Made by a program: the position numbers and the translations under genes. The notes under the pieces are model-generated. The model was not told the origin of the DNA. It made no database searches and saw nothing but the letters and a program-made list of their open reading frames with translations. Positions 12,100 to 24,165 of a stretch of 64,000 nucleotides of DNA are shown here, one piece after another. The stretch covers positions 54,855,550 to 54,919,549 of the forward strand of contig NC_030817.1 in the NCBI RefSeq assembly GCF_001704415.2. The letters are read 5' to 3'. The DNA is from Capra hircus. Its lineage: Eukaryota > Chordata > Mammalia > Artiodactyla > Bovidae. Each line of letters opens with the position of its first letter. The stretch's first letter is position 1.

Positions 12100-12350
12100 A
12101 GATTTTTTTTAAGCACACAGTTCAGTGAATTTGGGCAAGTCTATATGTTCATATAACAACATGAGAACGTTCCCATCAGCTCAGCATGTTCCCTCGTGCC
12201 GTTTTTTGGTCAATCTCCCCCTCTCCACCGGCACCACCATTCTGATATCGATCCCCACGGATGCATTATGGCCGTTCTAGAACAGTGACGTCAGTGAAAT
12301 CATGCCGCCTGTGCTCTTGGTATCTCTGCTTCTCTCATTCAACATGATGT
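12100..12350 (-). mobile_element. Old L1M 3'-end remnant
   Basis: TTAAGCACACAGTTCAGTGA and later phrases resemble the reversed 3' part of L1M elements, better preserved at 58.98-59.94 kb. A perfect TGACGTCA octamer lies inside at 12286-12293. Confidence 0.5.
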
Positions 12351-13699
12351 CTGCAGATTCACCGTGCCTTGGTATCTGTCAGCCATTGGCTCTGGACCAC
12401 TTTGTAAATGTTGGGAGCTCACTAGACAATCCCACTGACCGCAGAGGCACTTGCGTTCCCCGAGCAAAGCCGTGACATCCCAGGAGCTCCGAGAAACAGC
12501 AGCAATTCTTCTAGTTGTGGAGTTCATGGGGATGTTAGGGACCTTGGCTTTCTGTCATTAACTCCCCTCGCCTCTTCATCCTTCCCCACGGCCACTCCCC
12601 AGTTCTGATGCAGAGCAGGGGTTTCCCAAGCAGCCTCTTGCGATCCCCAAGTAGTTCAGGATCTTGACGCATGTGCTGTGAGCAAGGAGGGTAAGAATGT
12701 GGAGCCGCTGATGGTGAAAGGTTTTATTAACTGTGATGAGAAGCCAGTGGTGGGGACCAGGGAGGGCACTGCTTTCCCAGGCCTGCAGAGTCTGTGCTAA
12801 TTTATCCTTCCTCTCAAATTGCCTCCAAACTTCCCTAATAAGCACGCTGGTAGTTCGCTGATGAAATATATTCTTCCAAAGCAATTTTAAAATAATTGTA
12901 GTGTGTGCTAAACCCTTAACAAAAAAAAAAAAAGAAAGAAAGAGAAAACCCTGCAGCCAAGTCACCCTAGACTGAGCGGCAACGACAGAATTTCATAATT
13001 AGGAAATGCAGTGTCATTTCTGAACGTTAGTGCACCTTTGAAAAACGGTATCAAACTGAGGCCTGCATATTTGATACCCGATTGATTTCAGATTGCAAGT
13101 CAACTGCAGCAAAATAATGAGCCGCCTCTGCCCTGCGCGACTCAGCTCCAGCTCAGAGGGCCTGGGAGGGAAGGCAGGAAGGGGGACCAAGCCCCAGGGC
13201 TCCAAGACCTCTGAAACAAAGCTGGGGGCCACTAGGCTGGCAGACAGGTGGGACCGCACACTGTCTCCTGGGCTAATTTTTTTGCCCAAGGGGCTGATTT
13301 TGAACTCTTCAATTGTGCTTCAATTTTGCTCACCAGGGCTGATATTGGGAATCAGAGGATCAAAGCCCTAGATGAGAATGGCCTGCAGTTTCCCCCCGTC
13401 TTATCCAGGGCTGGCCCTAGCCCAGGGAGCCTGGGGGACTGTGTGCACAGCGCGATCTCTAACAACAAACAAATAAAAGCTAGAATAAATCCCGGCAAGT
13501 TCCACCATGCCACGTGTCCTGTCTCCCCTTGTCTTCCCACGCTGCATGGTGTCACCCTCCCCCCACCAGCTATGCCAATATCAAAAGGGCTTTTTATATT
13601 TTGTTTCCCAGGTTCTGACATGGTTTCATAAATGTTCTCTAGTAGGACAATCATCATTAACACAGGGACCCTAAAAGAACTGACCACGAGCCTAGAGAA
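12351..13699. other. Intergenic, unassigned
   Basis: No gene is seen. An A-rich simple tract lies at about 12922-12945. The GC-balanced section at 13.1-13.6 kb holds open frames on both strands without domains. Confidence 0.4.
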
Positions 13700-14017
13700 C
13701 GGGGGTCAGCATATTTTTTCTGTGAAGGGCCAGAGAGTAAATATTTCAAGTTTGCAGGTTAGATCATCTCTATCACAACCACTCAACTCCATTTTTCTTG
13801 CCCCAAAACAACCATGGACGGTATATAAACAAAGGGCATGGCTGTGTTCCAACAAAACTTTATTTATGGGCACCAAAATTTGAATTTCATATCATTTTCA
13901 CATGTCGCAAAATATTTTTTTCGCAACCATTATAAAATCCATTCTTAGCTCACAGAACATACAGAAATAGCCAGGGGCCTGGATTCAGCCCATGGCCATA
14001 GTTTGCCAGCCCTGGTG
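13700..14017 (+). mobile_element. MER20-type hAT-Charlie DNA transposon
   Basis: GGGGGTCAGCATATTTTTTC, TGAAGGGCCAGAGAGTAAAT, GTTCCAACAAAACTTTATTT and the end CCATAGTTTGCCAGCCCTGG match the MER20 family in order. The terminal sequences are inverted relative to each other. Confidence 0.78.
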
Positions 14018-15242
14018 GAGAGTAAGAAAAAGGAACATAAGCTCTACTGATGTCCTGGGTCCTAAATGTCAGCTGCAGGATCTCAGGCTGACTGTGTCCG
14101 GCCCTGCCCTCTGACTGTGCTTGGCCCCCAGAAGGGATACCAAGGAGAATAAAGAAAGGCAGCCCCGTGCCCAGGGCTGGGAGGGCAGGGTGAGGAGTCC
14201 CTATGCACAAGTGGGTGATCCATCTCAAACCTGTTACCCCAGGCTACCTCCTCCCTCTGCAACTTTTATTTCTAAATGCTCAGAATTTAGTTTCTGAGCA
14301 ATTTGGCTTGTAATTTATTTTAGAAATTGGCTAACGATTTATATCCAGTTATGTTCCCTGCATGAAAAGCTGAATGCTAGCCTGCATCCCTCTCATCCCC
14401 TCTGGGCTCTCTGTGATCTCTCTGAATTCTCGACAGGAGTTCACCAAGCACATCTCCAGAAAGTTGCAGCAGTCTGAGTCATAATGGGTCTCAGCTGAGG
14501 GGCTGGTAGACTTCAAGGTATGCAGGTCTCTCTCCTTATCTTCAGCCTCAGATCTCTCTCATTTTTTATAACCTGCTTTGTTTACTTGACCAAATGTTGT
14601 AGACAACATCCATTCATTAAGAAATCTTCCCATCATTTTTAATGGTTGCACAGTATAGTATTGCACTGTGACAATATCCCATAATTATTCACTTAATATC
14701 CTTTTATTAAGATGTTTAGGTTCTCTGCCAGTCTTACTATTATACACAAGGCTTTGCAACAAAATCTTTGGACATATCCATGATGACTCCCTCAGGAGAA
14801 ATTCAGGACTGTGTAATATTAGTAAAATGTAATTTAAACAAACAAAAAACACCCTGTTTCCCAGATCTTCAGTCATTCTTACATACAAGCTGAAGCTGAT
14901 GGTTTTCAACAGTGCGTCGGAAATAGATGAGTAACTTTCACCATCTTATGTGATATCAGATCTCTCGCTTTCCCTATCCAGGTTACAGAGATTACTCCTC
15001 AACCAAGAAGAAAGTAATCGCATTCTGTTATACTCAGTGCCCCCTCTATCCACTGCACACTAATTCTCAGTGTCCCCACCATAGCCTTCCTGGTTCGTCC
15101 TGCGGCCAGGCAGTGTTCTTGAATCAGTCCTTGGCTACATGTTTCTGGTGATGGTTACTTACCTGTCAATAGGGCTAAGGTACGGTGCCCCATTTTTGGG
15201 TCAAACACTAGTCTTGATGTTGCCTGGTTTTTAGATGAGAGT
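14018..15242. other. Intergenic, nothing recognised
   Basis: No gene or confident repeat is seen; AT-rich around 14.6-14.9 kb. Confidence 0.4.
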
Positions 15243-15255
15243 AACATTTAAATCC

Positions 15256-15522
15256 GGAGAAGGCACTGGCACCCTACTCCAGTACTCTTGCCTGGAAAAT
15301 CCCATGGATGGAAGAGCCTGGAAGCCTGCAGTTCATGGGGTCACTGAGGGTTGGACACGACTGAGCGACTTTGCTTTCACTTTCATGCATTGGAGAAGGA
15401 AATGGCGACCCACTCCAGTGTTCTTGCCTGGAGAATCCCAGGGATGCGGGAGCCCAGTGGGCTGCCATCTATGGGGTCACACAGTCAGACACGACTGAAG
15501 TGACTTAGCAGCACTAGCAACA
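15256..15522 (+). mobile_element. BOV-A2 SINE, left copy of a tandem pair
   Basis: The dimeric element reads GAGAAGGCACTGGCACCCTA through TGCATTGGAGAAGGAAATGG to GACTTAGCAGCA. It is preceded by AACATTTAAATCC at 15243-15255, the same flank as the right copy. Both copies share the unusual variants CCTGGAAGCCTGCAG and TCACTGAGGGTTGGAC. Confidence 0.9.
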
Positions 15523-15528
15523 GCAACA

Positions 15529-17653
15529 TTTTTTTTTTTTTACTTTTACAATATTGTATTGGTTTTGCCATACATCAACATGAATCCACCACGAGTGTAT
15601 TTGTGTTCCCAATCCTGAACCCTGCCTCCCACCTCCCTCCTCATACCATCTCTCTGGGTCATCCCAGTGCACCAGCCCCAAGCATCCTGTATCCTGCATT
15701 GAACATGGACTGGCGATTCATTTCTTATATTATACATGTTTCAATGCCATTCTCCCATATCATCCCACCCTCTCCCTCTCCTACAGAGTCCAAAAGTCTG
15801 TTCTATACATCTGTGTCTCTTTTGCTGTCTCGCATAAAAGGTTATTGTTACCATCTTTCTAAATTCCATATATATGTGTTAGTATACTGTATTGGTGTTT
15901 TTCTTTCTGGCTTACTTCACTCTGTATAATTGGCTCCAGTTTCATCCACCTCATTAGAACTGATTCAAATGTATTCTTTTTAATGGCTCAGTAATACTCC
16001 GTTGTGTATATGTACCACAGCTTTCTTATCCATTCGTCTGCTGATGGACATCTAGGTTGCTTCCATGTCCTGGCTATTATAAACAGTGTTGCGATGAACA
16101 CTGGGGTACACGTGTCTCTTTCAATTCTGGTTTCCTCGGTGTGTATGCCCAGCAGTGGGATTGCTGGGTCATAAGGCAGTTCTATTTCCAGTTTTTTAAG
16201 GAATCTCCACACTGTTCTCCATAGTGGCTGTACTAGTTTGTATTCCTACCAACAGTGTAAGACGGTTCCCTTTTCTCCACACTCTCTCCAGCATTTATTG
16301 TTTGTAGATTTTTGGATCACAGCCATTCTGACTGGCGTGAAATGGTACCTCATTGTGGTTTTGATTTGCATTTCTCTAATAATGAGTTCCAGAAAAACAT
16401 CTATTTCTGCTTTATTGACTATGCCAAAGCCTTTGACTGTGTGGATCACAATAAACTGGAAAATTCTCAAAGAGATGGGAATACCAGACCACCTGACCTG
16501 CCTCTTGAGAAATCTGTGTGCAGGTCAGGAAGCAACAGTTAGAACTGGACATGGAACAACAGACTGGTTCCAAATAGGAAAAGGAGGACGTCAAGGCTGT
16601 ATATTGTCACCCTGCTTATTTAACTTCTATGCAGAGTACATCATGAGAAATGCTGGACTGGAAGAAACACAAGCTGGAATCAAGATTGCCGGGAGAAATA
16701 TCAATAACCTCAGATATGCAGATGACACCACCCTTATGGCAGAAAGTGAAGAGGAGCTAAAAAGCCTCCTGATGAAAGTGAAAGTGGAGAGTGAAAAAGT
16801 TGGCTTAAAGCTCGCTCAACATTCAGAAAACGAAGATCATGGCATCTGGTCCCATCACTTCATGGGAAATAGATGGGGAAACAGTGTCAGACTTTATTTT
16901 GGGGGGCTCCAAAATCACTGCAGATGGTGATTGCAGCCATGAAATTAAAAGACACTTACTCCTTGGAAGAAAAGTTATGACCAACCTAGATAGTATATTC
17001 AAAAGCAGAGACATTACTTTGCCGACTAAGGTCCGTCTAGTCAAGGCTATGGTTTTTCCCGTGGTCACGTATGGATGTGAGAGTTGGACTGTGAAGAAGG
17101 CTGAGTGCCGAAGAATTGATGCATTTGAACTGTGGTGTTGGAGAAGACTCTTGAGAATCCCTTGGACTGCAAGGAAATCCAACCAATCCATTCTGAAGGA
17201 GATCAGCCCTGGGATTTCTTTGGAAGGAATGATGCTGAAGCTGAAACTCCAGTACTTTGGCCACCTCATGTGAAGAGTTGACTCATTGGAAAAAACTGTG
17301 ATGCTGGGAGGGACTGGGGGAAGAGGAGAAGGAGATGACCAAGGATGAGGTGGCTGGATGACATCATTGACTCGATGGATGTGAGTCTGAGTGAACTCCA
17401 GGAGATGGTGATGGACAGGGAGGCCTGGTATGCCGTGATTCATGGGGTCGCAAAGAGCTGGACACGACTAAGCGACTGAACTGAACTGAACTGATAATGA
17501 GTGATGCTGAGCATCTTTTCATGTGTTTGTTAGCCAACTGTATGTCTCCTTTGGAGAAATGTCTATTTAGTTCTTTGGCCCATTTTTTGATTGGGTCGTT
17601 TATTTTTCTGGAATTGAACTGCAGGAGTTGCTTGTATATTTTTGAGATTAGTG
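15529..17653 (-). mobile_element. L1 3' portion, antisense, interrupted by a BovB
   Basis: The poly-T at 15529-15541 is the reversed poly(A) tail. The reversed end of ORF2 follows: the minus frame at 15988-16212 reads EIELPYDPAIPLLGIHTEET, a typical L1 ORF2 C-terminal segment. The L1 is broken by a BovB and resumes at 17503-17653. It is flanked by the target-site duplication CAGCAACAT at 15521-15529 and 17654-17662. It is 5'-truncated and dead. Confidence 0.88.
16388..17493 (+). mobile_element. BovB (RTE) LINE, 5'-truncated, with reverse transcriptase remnant
   Basis: About 1.1 kb of BovB sits inside the L1 and is bounded by ATAATGAGT at 16379-16387 and 17494-17502. It keeps reverse transcriptase motif A (FIDYAKAFDCVD) in one frame and, after a frameshift, GRQGCILSPCLFNFYAEYIM with the catalytic motif LRYADDTTLMAESEEEL. 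The conserved downstream block VTYGCESWTVKKAE follows in another frame. It ends in the usual CTGAACTGAACTG tail. Frameshifts and stops make it inactive. Confidence 0.92.
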
Positions 17654-17670
17654 CAGCAACATTTAAATCC

Positions 17671-17944
17671 AGAGAAGGCAATGGCACCCCACTCCAGTAC
17701 TCCTGCCTGGAAAATCCCATGGACAGAGGAGCCTGGAAGCCTGCAGTCCATGGGGTCACTGAGGGTTGGACATGACTGAGCAAATTCGCTTTCACTTTTC
17801 ACTTTCATGCATTGGAGAAGGAAATGGCAACCCACTCCAGTGGTCTTGCCTGGAGAATCCCAGGGACAGGGGAGCCTGGTGGGCTGCCGTCTATGGGGTC
17901 ACACAGAGTCGGACAAAATTGAAGTGACTTAGCAGCAGCAGCAG
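17671..17944 (+). mobile_element. BOV-A2 SINE, right copy of a tandem pair
   Basis: GAGAAGGCAATGGCACCCCA through the second monomer to GACTTAGCAGCAGCAGCAG. It is preceded by AACATTTAAATCC and followed by CATTTAAATCAATAC, so the pair is bracketed by copies of CATTTAAATC. Confidence 0.9.
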
Positions 17945-19080
17945 CATTTAAATCAATACACTTTGAGGAAAGGAGATTCTCCCCCCGCCAATATTGTATA
18001 TGGGCCTCATCCAATAGGTTGAAGGCTTTAAGGGCACAGACTGAGGTTGCCTAAAGTAGAAGGAATTCTCTCCCAGGCTCCCATGTAGGAACTTTGCCTG
18101 GGTTTCCAACCTGCTGCCCTGAAGAATTTGGACTCCAGCCTGAAAAATCAACTCTCATCTGAACTTCCAATCTGGCTTGTTCTATGGGTTTTGGACTTTC
18201 CAATCCCGCAATCACAGGAGTCAACTCCTTAAAAGAATTATGTAGATGTGTGTATATAGGAGTGCGAGCAGGTTTGCGTGCACACGTGTCTGTCCTATTT
18301 GGAGAACTCTGACTAAGACACTCCTGCTCTCCTTTTCCATGTGGCCATACTGGCTTCTTTGCGAGCCTTCTCCTCCTCTTTCTTTCTAGGTCACTTGCAA
18401 CTACATAAGCAGAATGGCCGTCGAGAGGCTCCTGCACTTGCAACCAGGATCACCTTTTAATAGTTTAGGGAGAAGAATCACCCTTCTCTCTGACACCTTT
18501 GCACCAGGTCCTGCTCACGCATGACTAACATGCCCCACCCTTCTCAGCCTCTCTTCCCCCCTAGATGGACCCCAAGGCTGGGGCCACAGTCCTCAAGGTT
18601 GTCTTCTCCTACCCCAAATAGACTCCTTCTTGTCCCAATTACCAGTTTTTCTCTTTGCTTTCTCTCCCTTTGGAGATGAAATTGTCAGCAAGGCAAGACA
18701 AGACGTTATCTGTTTTTAGCTGCCTGAGACTCCGGCTGATGCCCAGATGGCTGAAGTCTTCCTTCACTCCTGGATCCTGCCTCTATGCCAGCTTTGTGTT
18801 AGGCCTTTAAAAAGTATGATCCATAGTCTCCGAAAATAGGACTCCTGTTGCTCTCCACCAGCACCCTCCCTCCAGGTTGGGATGTGCGCTCCGGCGAAAA
18901 TTTGCTAGATTCCCATTCCCTTTCTTTGAGTTCCGATTCTATTACTGTTAAACACATTATATGATATTCTTTCCCAGTATTCCATTGCTGAGTCCCAGAA
19001 TCAGAGGACCCCGAGGTTAGAAGGTGTTTTACAGTCATCAGACCCTGGGATTCCATCTGCTTTGTTAAAATCCCATCAAG
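17945..19080. other. Intergenic, nothing recognised
   Basis: No gene or nameable repeat is seen. Confidence 0.4.
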
Positions 19081-19090
19081 AGGGACTTCC

Positions 19091-19385
19091 GGGACTTCCC
19101 TGGTAGGCCAGTGGTTAAGAATTCCCCTTCCAAAGCAGGGAACAAGGGTTCAGTCCCTGGGTCTGGAAGATTTCACATGCCATGGGGCAACAAAGCCTAG
19201 GCACCACAACTACTGAGCCCACACGCTGCAAGTACTGAAGCCTGTGCCCCTAGAACCCATGCTCCAAAACAGGAGAAGGCGCTGCAGTGAGAAGCCCACG
19301 CACAGCAATGACGCCCGCTCACTGCAACTAGAGAAAGCCCGAGTGCAGCAATGGAGAGTCGGTGCAGCCAAAATCAGTAAATAGC
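19091..19385 (+). mobile_element. CHR-1-type SINE (long form)
   Basis: GACTTCCCTGGTAGGCCAGT, CATGGGGCAACAAAGCCTAG, GAGAAGCCCACGCACAGCAA and CAACTAGAGAAAGCCCGAGT follow the long CHR SINE. Confidence 0.83.
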
Positions 19386-19430
19386 AATGTTTTTTAAAAG
19401 TAAAGAACAACCTTTAACAAAAACAGGAGG

Positions 19431-19600
19431 GACTTCCCTTACAGTCCAGTGGTTACGATTCCGTGCTTCCAGGGCTACTTCCAAAGCTACTACCGTGCTT
19501 CCAATACTTCCATCCCAAGCTGGGGAACTAGTATCACACCACATGATACTAGTCAAAATACATGTCATGTGGTGTGGCCAAAAATAAATATATAAAAATA
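19431..19600 (+). mobile_element. CHR-2-type SINE, internally rearranged
   Basis: GGGACTTCCCTTACAGTCCA opens the element and CATGTGGTGTGGCCAAAAAT closes it. The middle contains repeated CGTGCTTCCA phrases. Confidence 0.65.
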
Positions 19601-20289
19601 AAGAGCTGTCTTCCACTGGAAGTAAGGTTCTACCATCAGCCAAGACATGTCGATCAAAGCCAATAAAAACTCAAATTTACAAAACAACACATTAAGAGAT
19701 TTGAGCACTTCAGTGACTAGAAATTCACTTTCTGCCATCCTGTTGTGGCCCCTTCCTTTTTTTTTTTTTTTTTCAAAATGACTTTTTCTCACCAGGGCTT
19801 GACAACAGTGGCACAGCCTAAAGGAGGACAGATAGGGTGCTCACAGTTGGAAGAGTCAAGCCAAGGTTTCCAAAATTAGTCTTTTCAACCCTAAGGATGA
19901 ATAGAGAAGGTAAGAAAAGACTGGAGGGCTTTTTGCATTAACTTCCCCCATAACAAAATCTGGCCAGACTTCCACTTGGCAACACCTATGAAATGTATGT
20001 TTCTACTTTGTTACATTTTTTTTCCACTTTGTCACTCAATCTCTATTTACTGGTATCTCTGAGGTCCTACAGATTTTTCCTAGCTTTCTGCAGCATTAAT
20101 TTAAATACAAGAATATGGGCAAAAAATTCAGCAAGGATGGTACATTATATAAAAACTCAGGAATAGAGAAAACTGAAATGACTTAACAGATTTTGCCAGA
20201 TCAAAATGAAAACCTTATTTGAAAAGTAAAAAATATAGTAAAATAGATTATAATGCTCAAAGTGTTTATATATCTTGCACGAAAAGATC

Positions 20290-21303
20290 TGTAACACATG
20301 TATAATAAAAGTACTTTATAGAAAAACTAGGTAGAGGATACGAACAGAAGAAGAAATTTACATGGCCAGTAGACACATAAGAAGATGCTCTAATTCATGT
20401 CAAAAAGGTAACCAAAAACAATATAGTGAAAGGGAAGTCGCTCAGTTGTGTCCGACTCTTTGTGACCCCGTGGACTGTAGCCTGCTAGGCTCCTCCATCC
20501 ATGGGATTCTCCAGGCAAGAATACTGGAGTGTGTTGCCATTTCCTTCTCCAGGGGATCTTCCCAACCTAAGGATCGAACCCGGCTCTCCTACACTGCAGG
20601 CAGACTCTTTACCAACTGAGCCGCCAGGGAAAAACAATAAGGAGGTTCCTTAAAAAACTAAAAATAGAGCTACAATATGATCCAGCAATCCCACTCCTGG
20701 GTATATATTTGGGGAAGGTGCAAACTCTTACTTCCAAAAGATACGTGCCCTGTAGCGTTCACAGGAGCACTGTGTACAATAGCCAGGACATGGAAGCAAC
20801 TCAAGTGCCATCAATGGATGACGGGCTTAAGAAGATGTGAGATACGCAGGTATATATTATATTACTATCATATCATGTATTATACTAGTTAACCCTAAAA
20901 AATAAAACATTGCCATTTGTAGCAATATAGATAGACCTAGAGATGGTCACACTAAGTAAACCAAAGACAGACAATTATTATATAACTTACATATGAAATC
21001 TAAAAAATAATACAAATGAATCTATACACAAAAAAGAAACACACTTACGGAAACAAACTGATGGTCACCAAAAAGGGAAGGGGAGAAGGGATAAATTAAG
21101 AATATGGGATTGACAGGTACAAGTTATGTACATAAAAATAGATAAGCAACAAAAACTTACTATGTAGCACAGGGAACTATACTGAATATCTTATAATAGC
21201 CTACAGTGGGGAAAAATGTAAAATACACACATATCTGAATCATTTTTCTGCACACCTGAAACCAGCACAATATTGCTAATCAACTATACTTCCATTTTTA
21301 AAA
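20290..21303 (+). mobile_element. L1 3' portion, sense, split by a Bov-tA
   Basis: AGGATACGAACAGAAGAAGA is L1-like. After the SINE, ATCCAGCAATCCCACTCCTG, GGACATGGAAGCAACTCAAG and AATCAACTATACTTCCATTT run to the 3' end with an A-rich tail. The part between the two halves is deleted relative to L1. Confidence 0.82.
20425..20630 (-). mobile_element. Bov-tA SINE inside the L1
   Basis: The reversed element runs from AAGTCGCTCAGTTGTGTCCG to ACCAACTGAGCCGCCAGGG. Similar AAAACAATA stretches on both sides look like a target-site duplication. Confidence 0.87.
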
Positions 21304-23190
21304 AGATCATTGAAATGCATATTCAACAAAATACCAGTTTTCACTCACAAATTCAGCAGATCTTTTTGAAAATGATAACGTCCAATAATGTTGTGGTCTT
21401 CGGGAAATAGAATTGCACATAGAAATTGGTAGTATCTTTTTGCACATTAACTTCACTGTACTTAAGAAGATCAAACTGTAGCTAAATTCTGGCCCAGACG
21501 CCCCCATGTATAAGAACTTACTGAGCAGAAAGATGTGTAAAAAAGATTTAATAAGGCATTGTAATAGCAAAATGATAATAATAACGATACCTGAAACAAG
21601 TAAACTACCAATAAGCGAGAGGTAGAAAATTTATGTTGCATTTGCACACTGGAAGGGTAAGCAGAAGTTGAAAGTATCAAGATCAATATTCAACGATCTG
21701 GAAAGCAGGATGTCTATATATGCTAAAACAAAACGAGATAAAAATAGTTGCAGACCAAACATATGTTTGAAAGACATGTCTGTTATTGACATAAATATAT
21801 CTGTGTTATGTTGGGGAAAGTCAGGAAGTTCAAAACCCAAACTGCTGCCTGAGATCCTTTTGGAGCATGATACCAGGTGGCCAGATGAAGGTAGGGGCCT
21901 CTCCTATCTAACTTCACAGAATCATACCCACCACCCCGGAAGAGCTGGGGATTACAGGACCTTTTAATTTAGGGTATTTTTCAAATTATTAAAAAATCTT
22001 ACCACAGTACCTGGCATAACACAGGTGTTCAAAAGAGAGTAGCCATTCTTTTGACCATTATGTGTCTCATACCAGCACAATTTCATTCTTCTACACCATT
22101 CACCTGGTCAGCTGCTGTATTCCAAACACTACTGTCTTCTTAGTAAGTGGCAAGTGTCAGTTTCTCCCTGAAGATGCTCAGTCTCTGACTTAAGACTTTG
22201 CTTCCCCTTCTCCATTCCCTTTCTGCACCACCCATAGAGTCGGTACATTTTTTTCCCACCAAAAAGAAAGGGAGGGGGGGACAATTGGTTGGATCAATGA
22301 CTTTGGTAAAGACTTCATGCCGCATCGGCGACGTCATTTAGGAAGACAGCCGAGCTCCAGGTGACACCAATACTCTCCATTAACACACGCTCTAACACGA
22401 GGAGTCTTGGAGCAGCCACCTTTCGGCTCTTGCTTCTGAGGCTTCCTGGGGCACTGGAGTGACCAGCACGTTTCAGTTTGCCCAAGGCTTTCCCCATTTT
22501 AGCACTGAAAGTTCCACAACACGGCTACCTCTTAAGTCCCATGCAACCCTGGCCAGTGAGTTGTCTTTTTGAACACCCATTACATCTGGCTCTGTGCTCA
22601 GCATGGGAGATGGCTATAAAGACGAACAGTCTCAAACCGTCCAGTGCCCTGAGCAACCAGCCCCGTCTAGACAGCATTTCCCTGGTGGAGGCACACGTGA
22701 CATGCCCTAGAGAGGAGCCACAGGGAGGAGGCGAACTCGGCCTTCTGAGATCTGATCTTCCCCGTGTTCCTCCTTCCACCGTTACCTCTTTCTCCTGCTG
22801 GCTCAGCTCCTGGGTCCTTCTCCCTCGGTACCTCAGGCCCTTGGAGAATGGCTCCTCCAGTCAAGCCAGCTGCTGTGTGTTGGAGGGGAAAGGAGTCAGG
22901 CCCCGGGGGTCCCTGAAATGATCTCAGACTTCTAGGTCCCTCTCTAGCTAGATTCTTTTGAGGCCACCCTAGGGGCTATGCCTTGATAAACTGGTCTCTG
23001 GGTCCCAGAATTTCAGCAGGCCCAGCCCCGGCTCCTTATCCTCTCCCTGGAAGCACAATTAATCCGTTTGCATGATCCCCCAGGGCTCGAGACTGGCTTT
23101 CTTTAATAGACACTGTCTCCTCTCTTGGCGACAGTCTTCCCAAAGGCAGCCCTCACTTCCTCCCCGTGTTTGCTGTGCCTCTGTCTTTCC
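21304..23190. other. Intergenic, mostly unassigned
   Basis: No gene is seen. An L2-like remnant may lie at about 22570-22660 (CTCAGCATGGGAGATGGCTA). The 147-residue plus frame at 22478-22921 has no domain. Confidence 0.4.
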
Positions 23191-23405
23191 AGGGCTTCCC
23201 CAGAGGTTCAGAGACAAAGAACCCACCTGCAGCGCAGGAGGAGCAGGAGACCCGGGTTGGATCCCTGGGTCGGGAAGAGCCCCTGGAGAAAGAAATGGCA
23301 CCCCGCTGCAGTATTCTTGCCTGGAAAATCCCACGGACGGCGGAGCCTGGTGAGCCACCGTCCATGGGGTTGTGACGAGTTAGCCACCGCTGAGCTACTG
23401 AGCAT
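23191..23405 (+). mobile_element. Bov-tA SINE
   Basis: GGGCTTCCCCAGAGGTTCAG, AGACCCGGGTTGGATCCCTG and GTATTCTTGCCTGGAAAATC give the forward element. Confidence 0.87.
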
Positions 23406-23639
23406 GCCCGTCCCTTCCCCCACTCATTAGCAGGCATTTTCAGCTCTAGGCATCCTCCCTGCCCCCACCAGTTAAATCTGAGTCGCAGGAAAGGGACTCA
23501 GGCATAGGTAAGAGTGAAAGCACCCCCCAGGTGATTTTAATGTTCAGCTAGGGCTGAACTCACAGGCCTAACCCTCTTCTGCTTTGCTGAAGGTAAACAG
23601 CCCAGGTGTGGCACCTAGAGGGCAGTGATCATGCACCCT

Positions 23640-23780
23640 GGCTCCCCCTACCTGTTGACTAGATGACTTTGAATGCTGTGTCTTCTCACCTGTAAAATGT
23701 GGTGAATGCCAGCATTTTCCAAGAAGGGTGATTGGGAGTATTAAACAAAATAATGGAGGTAAAAATACCTAGCATAATGC
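23640..23780 (+). mobile_element. MIR SINE remnant
   Basis: TCTTCTCACCTGTAAAATGT followed by GAGTATTAAACAAAATAATG and CTAGCATAATGCCTCAGTCC follows the MIR order. Confidence 0.55.
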
Positions 23781-24027
23781 CTCAGTCCTTTACGCTTTAG
23801 TATGAACGTGTGTGTAACCCTTTTCTGACATACGGTCTTGAAAGGGGAGGGAGAATGAGGAGCCTGTGCGTCTTAAGGAGGGAACATCCCAATCAGGAAG
23901 AAGGTGAGGGAAGGGCTGCAGGCCAGCTTTGCTGATGTCACAGGTTTGGCTCAAGGATGTCATTTGCACTGATTTGCTTTGTTGCTTTTTCAGGTCACCT
24001 TCCCTCTCTGGTTCTCTCATTCTTTCA

Positions 24028-24165
24028 TATATATATATATATATATATTTTTTTTTTTTTGACCCTGTTGCATGCAGGATCTCAATTCCCCAACCAGGGA
24101 CTGAACCTGGACCCTCTGCAGTGGAAGTGTGGTGTCTTAAGCATTGGACCACCAGGGAAAGTCCC
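24028..24165 (-). mobile_element. CHR-2-type SINE with adjoining TA microsatellite
   Basis: A (TA)n run and a T-run form the reversed tail. TTGCATGCAGGATCTCAATT and AAGCATTGGACCACCAGGGA mark the body. Confidence 0.75.

Noticed and set aside
16238..16930. 230-codon frame with reverse transcriptase motifs read as a gene
   Set aside because: The start comes from antisense L1 and the rest from a 5'-truncated, frameshifted BovB. It is a dead retroposon, not a host gene.
22478..22921. 147-codon plus-strand frame
   Set aside because: No domain, no splice context and no repeat of codon bias; probably chance.
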